A stretch of 64,000 bases of DNA, from assembly GCA_963693085.1 (NCBI GenBank), contig OY856409.1, positions 1,615,119,711-1,615,183,710 on the forward strand, given 5' to 3'. Positions 1-10,308 of this stretch are shown piece after piece. The stretch is from Alisma plantago-aquatica. Its lineage: Eukaryota > Streptophyta > Magnoliopsida > Alismatales > Alismataceae. Under the pieces are notes generated by a model. That model made no database searches. It saw only the letters and a program-made list of their open reading frames with translations, and was not told the DNA's origin. Every line of letters starts with the position of its first letter. The stretch's first letter is position 1. The position numbers and the translations under genes are program-made.

Positions 1-2
1 AC

Positions 3-616
3 GACGTTCTCCCAGACAGGTGTGACAAATGTAAGGTCTTCAGGCATGCTGATGGGCAGTGCCCGAGAATTCGAACCTCCCATCTAGATTCGTCGGTGGT
101 TAGGGGCCAAGATGATCGACAAGACCAAAGGAAACATAGGAGAAGAACCTCCAGGAGGCTAACGCGGAGGAATCAGGAGATGGAGATGGGTACTATGGCA
201 TCCCAGGCTAGCTCTCAGGAGATGGTTGTGGCTGCTACTGTGACTCCCGAGCCTTCCCCCCAGCCAATGATCCCACTACGGGGTCTGTCAATATTGATGG
301 TCGCGAGGAGATGCGGGTTGAGGATGGCCAATAGGTGGTCGATGGTATGCCTCACACAGACTCAACCAATGATGGACAATTCTAGCTAGTGAGGAATAGG
401 GCAAAGGCAGTTCCCTCTCCGCGTAACAAAGGGAAACAGAAAGAACTTGTTAGATATGGCTCCAACCAATTTGGTCTGCTTGATGGACTCGAAGGTGGAG
501 GAGTGATAGAGGAGGTGGATGATGTTTCAGCACCCAGCTCTCGAAACAATTCACCCAGGAGGACCAGAAGGGGAGGAACCACCCCGGGAAGGGGTGGTCA
601 TAATCGGAAGTTTTAA
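3..616 (+). pseudogene. LINE ORF1 C-terminal part with CCHC zinc knuckle
   Basis: ORF1 proteins of LINEs bind the element's RNA and package it. Reading from base 3, a knuckle C-D-K-C-x4-H-x4-C occupies the first 22 residues, all four metal ligands intact. A basic, Arg-rich and then Ser/Pro-rich tail follows, as in plant ORF1 proteins. The frame is open from base 3 to a stop at 387-389. Homologous-looking sequence continues in another frame from 389 (residues like KELVRYGSNQFGLLDGL, then acidic, then a basic RRTRRGG tail) to a TAA at 614-616. One frameshift near 380 is therefore likely. The N-terminal half is cut off by the window edge. The TAA is followed at once by the ATG of ORF2. Confidence 0.8.
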
Positions 617-1729
617 ATGTGCATCATGTCCTGGAATTTGTGGGGTGCCTCTCGGCCCAGCAAATAGAGGAATCTTAGAGAGATTATATAAGAAGTGAAG
701 GCTATGATCGTGATTGGGTTGGAGATAAGAATTAGAAAGGTATCAGCGGACAGGGTGGTTGGGTTGTTTCCTCAAGGGTGGATGTGCGTCTCCAACCTTA
801 AGCAAATTGAAAATGGGAGAATTGTGTTTGGTTGGAATCCACAAGTTTGGGATGTTCAGATCATTTTCCAAATGGACTAGATGATGAAAGCTAGTTGCAT
901 CAATAGGGGAGGTTTGCACATTGTCATCTCTGGGGTATATGGACACAACTCAGAAATGTGTAGACGTAGACTATGGGAGTCTATGGGAGCTGCAAATCAA
1001 AGAGAACTGCCCCAATTGTTCGTTGGGAATTTCAATCATATCAGGAGAGTAGGGGAGAAGAAAGGAGGGTTGCCGGTGCTGGACTCTTGTCTTGCTCATT
1101 TCAATGATGGCGTTGATACAACTAGTTTTACTACGCTCAACATGAATGGAGGCATTGTTACTTGGCATAATAAACATGCAGTTCATAAGAGAATTTCCAG
1201 TCATCTAGATCGGGCTCTGGTGAATGAAGCTTGGCTGGATATCTTTCCCCAAGCATGTGTGCAGCTGGGTGGTCACTCAAATAGTGACCACGCCTGGCTG
1301 GTTATACATCTGTCTCGGGAGGGGGGGAAGAATTCGTTCAGATTCTTTAATGCTTGGTTGGAGTGGCCCAGCTGTGGTAACATTGTGGAAGAAACTTGGA
1401 AGGAAGGGGTTAGAGGAAACCCTCTATTTGTGATGGCGGAAAAACTGAAAAGGACCAAAGTAGTGTTGAAGAAGTGGGCGAAAGGCCTGTCCTACATTAG
1501 TAACTTGGTTTCTACAGCTAAGCTAGCTCATGACGAACCTGCCTTGAGGTTCAAACACGACCTGCTAAATGGTGTGTTAATTAGTAATGAAGATAACACT
1601 TCCAGAAGACTAGCCCAACTTAAAAAGTTGAGGAGCTTTGTTTTTGCCAGAGGAGAAGGCTTAAATGGATTAAAGATGGGGATAAAAATGCATGCACTTA
1701 TCATGCTGCGATCAAAAGAAATGTCATGA
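617..1729 (+). pseudogene. LINE ORF2, N-terminal apurinic-type endonuclease domain and linker
   Basis: This domain nicks target DNA to prime reverse transcription. The start is the ATG at 617, followed by the typical opening MSWNLWGA. Further motifs in the same frame are the L-E pair near 720 (metal-binding Glu), G-N-F-N at 1025-1036, where the family has Gly-Asp-Phe-Asn, an L-D-R-A-L-V block near 1208, and the terminal S-D-H at 1283-1291 that forms the catalytic pair. In-frame stops lie at 665-667, about 689-691 and 878-880. From 881 the frame is open for 282 codons to 1729. The Asp-to-Asn change at the GDFN motif should by itself impair nicking. A frameshift near 1700 leads into the RT part. 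Confidence 0.88.
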
Positions 1730-3552
1730 AGGTTTGCATTCATACACTCCATAGACCGGATGGGTCGACCTTGAGCTCTCCTAAAGATGTGGTGTCTAAA
1801 GAGGTCCTCTACTTCTATGATCTGTATAACTCTGCGGGTGGGAATGGTGAGTGCAGGCTTCCTCCATGTAGGGTGACTGACCAGATGAATAGAGAATTGT
1901 GTGGGCCTATTTTGGAAGAAGAAGTTAAGGAAGCATTGTTCTCTATTGGCTCTTCGAAGGCATCGGGCCCGAATGGCTTTAATGCCTTCTTCTTTAAGAA
2001 AATGTGGAATGTTGTGAAGGAGGATTTGTGTAGAGTCGTGAGATGGTTTATGGTGGGTGGTTACATGGTCAGGAGCATCAACCATGCTTTTATTAGGCTA
2101 ATTCCAAAGAAGAATGTGGTTAGTTCTATTGATGGCCTGAGGCCTATCACCTATTGTAATGTGATTTATAAAGTGATTGCTAAGCTGATGTGATGCAGAC
2201 TCAAGAAAATTCTGCCCAATATCATATCCTCCTCCCAATCATCTTTTGTCAAGGGTAGAAGCTTATCTAACAGCACCTTGCTCACTTCGGAATTCCTTTT
2301 GGGGTTTTGTAAGAGTAATGGCTCTCGTAAAGCTTGCGTCAAGATGGATATTGCGAAAGCATATGATCACGTGAATTGGAGTTCCTTGAAGCGTATCATG
2401 CTCGATATGGATTTTTCTGTCTGATGGGTTAAGGTGATTATGGAATGTGTTTCTTCCACCTCCTTCTTTGTCATTGTGAATGGTGTGCCGTATGGGATGT
2501 TCAAAGCCTCAAATGGACTGAGACAAGGTGATTCCTTGTACCCCCTACTCTTCACCTTAGTCATGGAGGCTCTCTCTGAGTTGGTTGAGGAAGAAATGGC
2601 TGAAAAGAAAATGAAGACCTTCTCATAGGGAGGTGTGAAGGTGTTGCCGCATCTTATTTTTGCTGACAACATCTTGTTTTTTCTGTCGGGTACTGTGAAA
2701 TCGATGAAACACCTAAGAGTGGTGCTTGAATCCTTTGGTAAGCTCTCTGGTCTCTTCATCAGTGAGTTAAAGTCAAAGATTTTCCTCTCTAGATCATGTG
2801 ACTCGAGGAGGGAGAGACTGAAGGAGGTTGATGGTCTTCTTCTTGGTACCTTCCCCACAAAGTATATGGGCATTCTGATTAGTGGAGGTATTGCTAAAAG
2901 GTATAATTTCTCGATGTGTGTTGATAATATTCGGGAGTCGGTTGCTAAGTGGATGGGCATACGTCTTTCTCTTACGGGTTGTCTGGTGCTAGTCAGATCC
3001 ATCTTGACCCCCCAAGATCAGATTTGGTGTAACCAAGCGGAGATACCTACCTTTATTCTGGATAAAATGAGGGCCATTATCTCTTCTTTTATGTGTGGGG
3101 GAAAGCACCACGTTGTTGTGTGGAATACCTTGGCAAAAGGCTATAGGGAGGGTGGCCTCAACGTGGAGGATATGTCGACTATTGCTGATCTTGCGACCTA
3201 CATGAGAATTCATCTTTTTCTAACTAGCAACACATCCGCCTAGGTGTGTTGGATGAATCTTCTCTATGGGGCTGATCTTCAGGCGAGCGTAGGGGCCAAC
3301 TCATCCAGGATGTGGAGGAAGATGGCTAGTGGCTGGAGGTCTTTGGCCACAAATTATGTTTAGGTGATGGGCACATGGACCCTAAGAGAGCATAAAAGAA
3401 GGGGTTGGAAAATGCTTTCGTTCTATACACCCCAAGTCCCCTGGTTTGAGGTGGTGTGGAACAAATATCATGTACCAAAATGGAGCTATTGTATTTACCA
3501 CTGCATTCTTAAGAAGCTGCCCACTTTTGATAGAATTAAAGCTTGGGTCTAA
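1726..3552 (+). pseudogene. LINE ORF2, reverse transcriptase domain
   Basis: The RT copies LINE RNA at the nicked target. Motifs appear in order in frame 1: K-A-S-G-P-N-G-F (about 1957), L-I-P-K-K-N (2098), L-R-P-I-T-Y-C-N-V-I-Y-K (about 2137), Q-S-S-F-V-K-G-R (about 2237), the first catalytic Asp in K-M-D-I-A-K-A-Y-D (about 2342), G-L-R-Q-G-D-S (about 2515) and the catalytic box F-A-D-N at 2659-2670. The family has FADD there, so the last Asp (codon 2668-2670) is now Asn. Stops interrupt the frame at 2191, 2422, 2626, 3241 and 3361. The domain order and spacing are those of plant L1 elements. Product non-functional. Confidence 0.93.
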
Positions 3553-3920
3553 ATTCAGAGACTGTTTGTAGCTTGTGCAAAGAACAGGAGGAAAGCCATG
3601 ATCATTTGTTCTTCAATTGCTCATACACAAGGTATCTTTGTTGTAGATGGAGTTTGAAGATGGGGTGGGGCAGCACCCCTACTAGCTTGGAAGGGAGTAT
3701 ATCTTGGATCAGGGAGAAAAGCATAGGGATAAGACATTTTGTTGGCCTTAGTCTTGCTACTTTGTGCTTTTTCATACGGGAGGAAAGAAACCGCAGAATC
3801 CACGGCATGGGGGAGAGAGACTTTTTGTGCTTGTTTGATGTTTTTGTAAATAGGCTAGGTTTGGTCATTAAAACTAAGCCTAAGCTCGAGGCTGGTACGG
3901 ATAGCATTATTCTGAGATAG
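3543..3920 (+). pseudogene. LINE ORF2, C-terminal zinc-finger (zf-RVT type) domain
   Basis: After a frameshift near 3545 the frame carries V-C-S-L-C-K-E-Q-E-E-S-H-D-H-L-F-F-N-C, the C-x2-C ... H-x-x-x-F-x-x-C zinc-binding signature found at the C-terminus of plant LINE ORF2 proteins. The segment just before (3364-3552), with Trp-rich blocks ending K-L-P-T-F-D-R, is the matching N-terminal half in the other frame. The stop at 3918-3920 ends ORF2. All cysteines and the histidine of the finger are still present although the rest is broken. Confidence 0.85.
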
Positions 3921-4019
3921 TGGGGCTTTGCTGATATGCACCCACTTGTATAGTATACGGGGCTCACCCCTATACTCCTTTTTTGGTTATAGTAACATTT
4001 TACCTTCTCCAGAAAAAAA
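3921..4019 (+). other. LINE 3' UTR with stem-loop and A-tail
   Basis: The 3' UTR is about 90 bp. At 3952-3976 the arms AGTATA-c-GGGG and CCCC-TATACT pair around the loop CTCA, giving a 10-bp stem with one bulge. TATAGTAACA at 3988-3997 is followed 15 bases later by seven A. The same 10-mer and spacing occur at the 3' end of the retroposon at 23299-24825. Such 3' ends are what a LINE RT recognises in several families; that role here is an inference. Confidence 0.65.
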
Positions 4020-4560
4020 TTGCTTTGCTTGAAAAAGAAAATGCTTCCTTGCTTTCTAAAATCAATGTCCTTGAATCTTGTTCTAGTTCTACTAGTAGAG
4101 AGAAAAATGTTGCTTCTCTTCATGATGAAAAAGATTATTGCATGACTAATGCTCTTTGCCCAAAAAATAATCTTTGCATGCTAGAGATAATATAAATCAA
4201 TTGTCTTCCACTAGTTCTTCTGTTATGCATGATAATCATAGTTTGAGATCTTCTATGCAAAGATTCTTAGATGATAAGAAGAATCTTAATCAAATCCTAG
4301 ATCATATTATCGAATAAATGGGTAGAGATGATATTGGACTTGATAGTAGACAAAGGAACAACAAAAACAAAGGTCTTCAATTTTCAATGAAGAATCCTCT
4401 AGTTCCAAGGCTATGAGATCATGTGATCATTGTAATGAAATTGGTCATTATTCCACATATTTCCTTTTTAGGAAAGCATCCAAGAACAAAAGGACTTGGG
4501 TTGCTAAGATAACCCCTCTGGACCCAAAAATATGATTGGGGACCAATTCAACTTTTGTCT
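4020..4560 (+). pseudogene. Copia-type gag, C-terminal coiled coil and degenerate zinc knuckle
   Basis: 4020-4195 encodes a heptad-rich stretch (L-L-E-K-E-N-A-S-L-L, I-N-V-L-E-S-C), as in the coiled-coil tail of large copia Gag proteins. After stops and frameshifts, 4422-4463 reads C-D-H-C-N-E-I-G-H-Y-S-T-Y-F. This is a CCHC knuckle whose final Cys is Phe (TTC at 4461-4463). A basic Trp-containing tail (K-R-T-W-V-A-K, then P-K) follows, typical of copia gag ends. The second copy (59241-59258) also has Phe at this place. Gag forms the virus-like particle; the reading frame is destroyed here. Confidence 0.7.
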
Positions 4561-6228
4561 TTAGGTCATTGCTAATGGATTGACTTGAGATATTGAGTTC
4601 TGAGTTGACTTCTCAATCAACATGAAAGAAGAAAGGTGATATGTATAAGTGGTGGAAACATGGGGAAAAGATATAGTAAGCACAGAGGTAATCTTATTCT
4701 TTCTCATATCCAATCATAATGAGATTTTTCCAAGTTAGTGTGCACCTTACATATGGTTTTTGAGTCAAATTTGGTATATTGCGATTCTCATTACCTTCTT
4801 GCTCAAAAGTTGCTCCTTATGCTTTCATAATGCATGTCTAAGTTTCTTACACATGTTTGGAAATGGTTTATACTTTTATCATGTCTCTAGATATGTTCTT
4901 TTGAAATATATGTGCTTCTTGATAGCAGTTGTTTTGTTCGAGTTTGTCCTTATAGAAACTTGACCAACAAGCACCAATGGTTGTTGCCAATAGTTGTTGT
5001 CGACCAAGAAGTTTAACCCAAAACTCGACCGATAACACTATACATAGAATATGCAATGGCTTTTTGGATGAGAATTTCCCTCTCAACTAGACTTTCTAAA
5101 CCGTTACCCTTATTCTTTAGCACTCCCTTGGTACCTTTATATATTCTATCATCATTTTTTTATTTTCTTATATTTCATATAACTCTATCTATTTAATTGT
5201 TCTAAATTGGTATCTTCATATCTTGAAATTACCTATTTTGAGTTGTTATGTAGGTTTTGATGATGATCATTTTGGATCTCTTGGTTGTGTCTTAACTTGC
5301 TTCTGTTGTGCTCTAACTTGCTACATCTATCTAGTTGTATATCTTGTTTGATACATCCTTGAGGTTATTAGTGGTAATTATCATCTTTGGCAACTAATTA
5401 ATATTTATTAGTGAGTAATATCCTTCCATGCCTCTGAAACTGCATATCTCTTTGTTTGGATATTTCCCTACATCTACTCATATTTTATTCTTTAACTTGT
5501 GAATATTTTTCTATGACCTAGATCCTAATAGTAGTCCTAACTTATTATATCATCTACTATTAATCCATATACATGAGGTATAGTCTTGGTCATCTTTTGA
5601 TCAAGTGGTATTCTTCTATATGTTATTCTTGTATCTTGTTTCATACTCAAGCTTGTCCCTTGACTTGCATATATACTATCTTGAGTTATGTGCTTGCATA
5701 GCCTTATCTTGATTATAATCTAGAATTATGTCTAGGGTTGTTCAAATGCACGTCTTGATTTGCTTTACATACTATGTTGGACAAGCCCCTAGTGTTTCTC
5801 TTCTACTCTCCTTTCTAACTTTTGGTATCTTCTTATGATAACATGTTTTGTTTTAGCTCTTAAAACCCCTACTTTTTGAAATGACAAAGGTGGGAGAAGG
5901 CATGTCTTATGTTACATAGGGAGAAGGTATGTGTCGGGAGATATCATGTCTTATGTTAAGGGGAGAAGAAACATATGTAAGAATGTCTTATGTTAAGGGG
6001 AGAAGACATATATGTAGAACATATATGACTAGAAGACATAGTTCTATAAATGTTATGAAAGCTAAGCATGTAGGATAAATAGCATCAAATGAGGGGGGTA
6101 TGAGAACTCCATAAGCATAAACTGGGGGGAGCATATGAACTCAATTCTATTGAAACCCCTAGGTTTCTCCAAAGGTATTATTTTACTTAAATGTTTTCAA
6201 TACATTTATGGAGTGGTTTGTAATCTTC
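4561..6228 (+). other. Non-coding internal tail of gag-only element, copy 1
   Basis: 1.67 kb with no usable ORF. The stretch from about 4735 aligns by eye with about 59530 onward in copy 2 (for example the shared phrase ATATGGTTTTTGAGTCAAAT). At 5893-6010 a phrase of the form ATGTCTTATGTTAaGGGGAGAAG recurs three times, a small degenerate direct repeat. No pol motif is seen in any frame. Confidence 0.6.
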
Positions 6229-6242
6229 AAAAATGGGGAGAA
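6229..6242 (+). other. Polypurine tract of gag-only element, copy 1
   Basis: AAAAATGGGGAGAA lies directly before the LTR start TGTTGAC. Copy 2 has AAAAGGGGGAGAA in the same place (60871-60883). It would prime plus-strand DNA synthesis. Confidence 0.75.
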
Positions 6243-6578
6243 TGTTGACTCCATGTATAAATTTACAAAATTCTTGTTTTGATGATGACTAACCATTCCA
6301 CTTATTTGTGTCTAATGCTTCTACTTGAGTGATTTCAATTTAGGTATAGACACACTCCAAATGCCCTAACTTGTGCATTCTAACTTGGAGAAAAGACAAG
6401 TCAAAATTAGTGCTAGTGCACTTTTGTGGAATATGATCTATCTCTATTAGAATCATGTTGTAAATCACTTGCAATGGTTTTATGACTTGTAACTAAGCTT
6501 AGAAAAAATTAGGAGCACTTAAATCGAGTATTTAAGCACTTTAATGACAATTTCCAAAATACATCACAGAGTTCCTAT

Positions 6579-6807
6579 TCGGTTGAGTTTCTCCTGTGAC
6601 AAACTCGATTGACACCCTTGATGCATTTTGAGCATGTCCAGGTTTGGTCGAGTTTCTAAAACACAAACCTCGAGTGACACCCTACACCAGAAAATTAGAT
6701 TTAAGTGATCGGATGAGTTTCATCCTAGATAAACTCAACCGATGCTTCAAATTTGCATTGTCAAATAGTGTAATCGGTCGAGTTTCCCAAAATTAAACTC
6801 AATTGAT
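6579..6807. promoter_or_regulatory. Four dyad repeats in U3 of the gag-only LTR
   Basis: Each unit is a GAGTTT half, a spacer of about 7-11 bp, and an AAACTC half: 6579-6612 (TCGGTTGAGTTT / AAACTCGATTGA), 6645-6677, 6707-6743 (GATCGGATGAGTTT / AAACTCAACCGAT) and 6771-6807. They recur about every 65 bp and end about 195 bp before the TATA box. An enhancer-like role is inferred only from position and symmetry. Confidence 0.5.
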
Positions 6808-7001
6808 CACACTATACAAGAAGTGTAGAAAAGGTGTTTCTGGCCATTACAGTGCTGCAAACCTCAAACAAATATCCATTGCAACACCCCAAATGGATAG
6901 TATTCATCCTTAAGTGCTTCTACTGGCTAGTAGGCATCCCCAACAAAAAATAGGACCCCTTGGGCTTCATCCCATTGTTAGCCAAGCACTACAAAGGTCC
7001 C

Positions 7002-7009
7002 TATAAATG
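7002..7009 (+). promoter_or_regulatory. TATA box of gag-only LTR, copy 1
   Basis: TATAAATG, preceded by C-rich sequence, about 760 bp into the LTR. It is the best TATA in the LTR and the likely U3/R promoter. Confidence 0.45.
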
Positions 7010-7750
7010 AGTGCCTCTAAGAGCCTCCTTTGACTCTTAGTCTTAATCACTTACTACATCCATTAGAGTGAGTAGGATATTTGTAAGAGAGCTAGTCCTA
7101 CATGTATATCTTGTGAGGCTCTCATTTCCTCCACCTCCCAATCTCTCATTTCTACCATGAAGATGAAGATGAAGGTTCTCTCAACTGGCTAAGAGAGGAG
7201 AATAAGAAGAAGAAGGGAAGGTGTCCCTTGTTGAAAGCTTCTCCTTGACAAAGGCAAAGTCAAAGGAGAAAGATCCAAGAAGAGTGGGTAATTCCTTCAA
7301 GGCGGAAGACTTGTTGCAAGAGTACCACTTGTAAAAGTGGGTAAGTCCTTGATGAGGTTGAAGACTTTGTCTTGGATAGATAAGTCCTTTGGTAGATTGT
7401 TGGCTCCCTTCTCCTAAGAGGGAAGGCTAAGTATCCTTGGACCAGAAAATGAAGGTCATATAGTGTATGTCTTATAATGAAATATTAGTATGCAATGGTT
7501 GCAAAATCCTAGAGCTTGACCTCTCTAGGTAGTGGACTGACTTACTCCTAGTTTGGAGTATGGAACCACTCTACATAGCTTTTTCTTAATCTTATTCAAT
7601 CTCTCTCCCTTTCTATGTATGTTTAGTTGCACTCAAATTCCATTTTAGCAACCCTATCTTGTGATATAATTTGAAATTCTAATGATTTGTGTTTAAGTGA
7701 TTTTATCTCTATTCACCTGGCTCTAGATTCTGCCATCCATAGATCTAACA

Positions 7751-8253
7751 CTGGCATCCCAATTGATCAAATTTCCAGAAAAACTCAGTCAAAGTCAGAA
7801 TCGAAAAGGCTCATTGATATAGACCAACCGATCTATTGATCACCTAGCGGTCGACTGACCTGCCTTTGTGCCAAATCAAACATTAAAGCCTACCAATTGA
7901 CTAGACTTCTAGTCAATCGAATGGCGTTGTAGACCAAGTCTCTAGATCTTCCATTATGAGCCATATTTAGGATTTAAGACACCATTCCCCTCCTATAAAA
8001 GGAAGGGGAGTTCAAGCACAAAGACGTCTAATATTATACCACCCCAGAGCCTCCTCTGGGTGTACAAGGCCAGAAGGGAAGGGAGGAGTGGTTGTCTTCC
8101 TCACAGAAGATGTCGTCTTGTTTCCAAAACCAACATCATGACTCACCCCATTCTTACCTATTCCTTTTCTACTTATGCTTATCATGTATGAGTAATTTCT
8201 CTACGGGGGCATGGGGAGTATCCCCATAGCATGTTCTTTACTTTAGCTGTATT
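7751..8253 (+). repeat. LTR-like fragment with TATA box (7994-8001)
   Basis: About 0.5 kb with the composition of a copia-type U3/R: dyad-rich GGTCGACTGACC-like sequence (7850-7920) followed by CTATAAAAGG (TATA at 7994-8001) and a pyrimidine-rich downstream part. It resembles the layout of the copia LTRs at 20027 and 28416 but is not a close copy. Its left edge adjoins the LTR end at 7750; the sequence there (CTGGCATCCC) faintly resembles a Met-tRNA primer site, which could be chance. Right edge at the TGTAACATCC of the next LTR. Confidence 0.4.
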
Positions 8254-8946
8254 TGTAACATCCCTGACCTGGGTTATGAGTTAACCCTAGGTGTTTTGCC
8301 TAAATATGAAATTAAATCTTTGTGATTATCTTTTGGCATGTAATTAAGTTCCTAAGGAACATACATTTTCATTTATGTCCCTTTTAAACAATGATTGTAG
8401 TATTGTTTGGTAATACAGGGACCTATGTGCAAATTACCCAGGTAAGGGGTTTAACTTGCAAATTTCACAAGTTAAGATGTTCCTCTAATAAAGAGACATC
8501 ATATGAAGGAATATGATGAGGTATGATGGATTTCCCAAGTTTGGGCACCAAGGTGCAGCTTGTGGAGCAATCCTTGTGCTTAAACCCTAATTTTGGTGTA
8601 AAGTGCAATTTACCCAAAATGTGGGGTGCAACTTGTTCTATACACTTTCTAGAATATCTTTTATGACTGTTGACATCATTTAGAGAAGAAAGGATGAGAG
8701 GGGCACTTCTATTAAATAATTGGATAAGAAGGATGACCTTTGTAGTGAAAACACCTAGTATGAGTAAGAAGACCCTTCATATATATATATACCTTAGTGT
8801 GCATATTGGTTTTCTTTACCCTTAGATCTTGAGTTTTTATGGGCCTTGATTAAGTTGTGATAGCTTGAACGTGCCTTAGAAATAAGGAGGGACTTGGATG
8901 AGAATTACATGCTTTAGAGGTCCTTATGGTGAAAATCAGCCTAAAC

Positions 8947-8954
8947 TATATAAG
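8947..8954 (+). promoter_or_regulatory. TATA box of the long LTR
   Basis: TATATAAG, about 690 bp after the LTR start, followed about 35-80 bp later by pyrimidine-rich sequence. If used, the palindrome zone at 9473-10512 lies in transcribed R/U5 sequence. Confidence 0.45.
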
Positions 8955-9472
8955 CACCTTTCTTTCCAAACCAAGCAAACGTTTTCCTTCACTTCCTCAC
9001 TTCTTATCTTTATCAACCGGCGAAAGCAAAGCTCAGGATCTCAAGGGGACGACCAACCTGTTCTAGGTAAGAGAACACCACCTTCTAGCTTGGATTCATG
9101 GAGGAAATCGTATTACAAGGTTGAATTGCTAGTTTTCTTACTTAGGTTCCTTGTTCTAGCCGACCATCCCCATCTTTTTCTTGAAGAATTGACCTTGGCC
9201 GACCTGTGGAGCTCAAGACTCCATTAAAGGCTTGAAGCTTGGAAGCTTGGAAGCTCTAGGAACCACGTTTGAGGCGGGTTTTATAACTCTAACTCTTAGC
9301 TTTGTTATGCATATCTTTGTTCTTGTTTTCTATGAGTAGTTCTTCTTCTACCTCCCTTCTTCCTTGCTCTTTTGCAAGCAAAACGGTGGAGGAACCAACC
9401 TGAACAGAGGTTGAGGATGATGGGCGTGTATTCCTAGGTCACTTTATGAAACGACCTTGAACCCTTTTGGTC

Positions 9473-10022
9473 CAAACGGGTGCAACTCGTTTAAGGTCAA
9501 ACGGGTCCAACCCGTTTGATCTCAAACGATCATGCAAGATCGTTTGGATCAAAACGACCCCAAGACCGTTTCATAGGGTTGACCAAGGTACTACCATTTG
9601 AGGGTCTGTTCATAATGTATTGAGTTTCTTTCCTACAAAGAATTATAATCTAATTCCTAACCAATTGAGAGTTGAAGGCACTTCAACACCCTAACCCTAA
9701 TCGGGTTGAAATTGCTGATTTTAATTATAGATCTTGTTGAGTTTTGGGTTGGAGGATCCAAACGGGTTCAAACCCGTTTGGGGTTCACCCAAACGGTCTC
9801 ACACTCGTTTAGTGACACCCCAAGACCGTTTGGATGTCTAGGGTTAAGGAAAATTGATCCATTGTAGGTCCAATTTCAATAGGTTGAAGAATTGATAAAA
9901 GTGCTGATTTTAGACCTAATTAGGGTTCAATCCTAATCAAATCAACTTAGATTTTAGTCAAACTTTAGGCAAACGGTCTCAAGACCGTTTGGAGGTCATC
10001 CAAACGATCTCAAGACCGTTTG
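9473..10022. repeat. Dispersed palindromes CAAACGnnn...nnnCGTTTG
   Basis: Units with 9-bp arms and 3-6 bp centres. Perfect pairs: 9498-9518 (arm CAAACGGGT), 9523-9546 (CAAACGATC), 9759-9780 (CAAACGGGT) and 9970-9991 (CAAACGGTC). Imperfect: 9473-9493, 9552-9571, 9790-9811 and 10001-10022. The three inner bases of the arm differ between units but the opposite arm changes to match, so pairing is kept. Confidence 0.85.
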
Positions 10023-10308
10023 GGCCAATTTTGGGCCCAATTGGAGTTCAATTGATGGGTTCAATTACAATTTGTTTCACATTGTTGAGAATTGATGATT
10101 AGCCGATTGGAAACCCTAATTGAGTTAGACTTAACCCTAATTGGCTTTCAATTAAGAGTCAAATTGGAGTCCAATTGATTGAGGCTCATCCTAATTGACT
10201 CAATCTGTAAGTGGTTAACATGGCTTTGGCCAATTAAAGGCTTCAACATAGGAAACCCTATTCAAACATAACCTATGTGTCACCTTTTATGTTCATGCGG
10301 TTTGGACC

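Larger units (their letters stand above)
1..4019 (+). mobile_element. L1-type LINE retrotransposon, 5' end outside window, degenerate
   Basis: The order of parts is that of a plant L1-type LINE: an ORF1 tail with a CCHC zinc knuckle (from base 3), a second ORF with endonuclease, reverse transcriptase and a C-terminal zinc-finger domain (617-3920), a short 3' UTR and a run of seven A (4013-4019). The body has at least eight in-frame stops and three frameshifts, so it is a dead copy. Sequence right after the A-tail continues the gag coiled-coil region of a different LTR element, which shows that the LINE inserted into that element. The 5' end and the upstream target duplication lie outside the window. 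Confidence 0.93.
4020..7750 (+). mobile_element. Gag-only LTR retroelement, copy 1 (3' half)
   Basis: Copia-like gag C-terminus (4020-4560), a long non-coding tail (4560-6228), a purine tract and a 1.5-kb LTR (6243-7750) lie in the order of a 3' half-element. No protease, integrase, RT or RNase H is found between gag and LTR. The same layout with clear similarity is repeated at 56960-62344, so the lack of pol is a family property and not a local deletion. The 5' part was displaced to the left by the LINE insertion at 4019/4020 and is outside the window. This fits the class of non-autonomous gag-bearing LTR elements described in plants (TR-GAG). Confidence 0.75.
6243..7750 (+). repeat. 3' LTR of gag-only element, copy 1 (about 1.51 kb)
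   Basis: Starts TGTTGAC right after the purine tract and ends with CTAACA at 7750, so the termini are TG...CA. The body aligns by eye with the LTR at 60884-62344, including a conserved block near the end (ctcTAGGTAGTGGA at about 7527, again at about 57181 and 62148). Four CG-containing dyads (6579-6807) sit upstream of a TATA box (7002). Confidence 0.8.

Noticed and set aside
881..1729. A 282-codon ORF as a host gene
   Set aside because: It carries the endonuclease motifs of a LINE and is continuous in frame with ORF2 on both sides.
8898..9227. A 109-codon ORF as a gene
   Set aside because: It overlaps the LTR TATA box and leader and has no domain or coding pattern.
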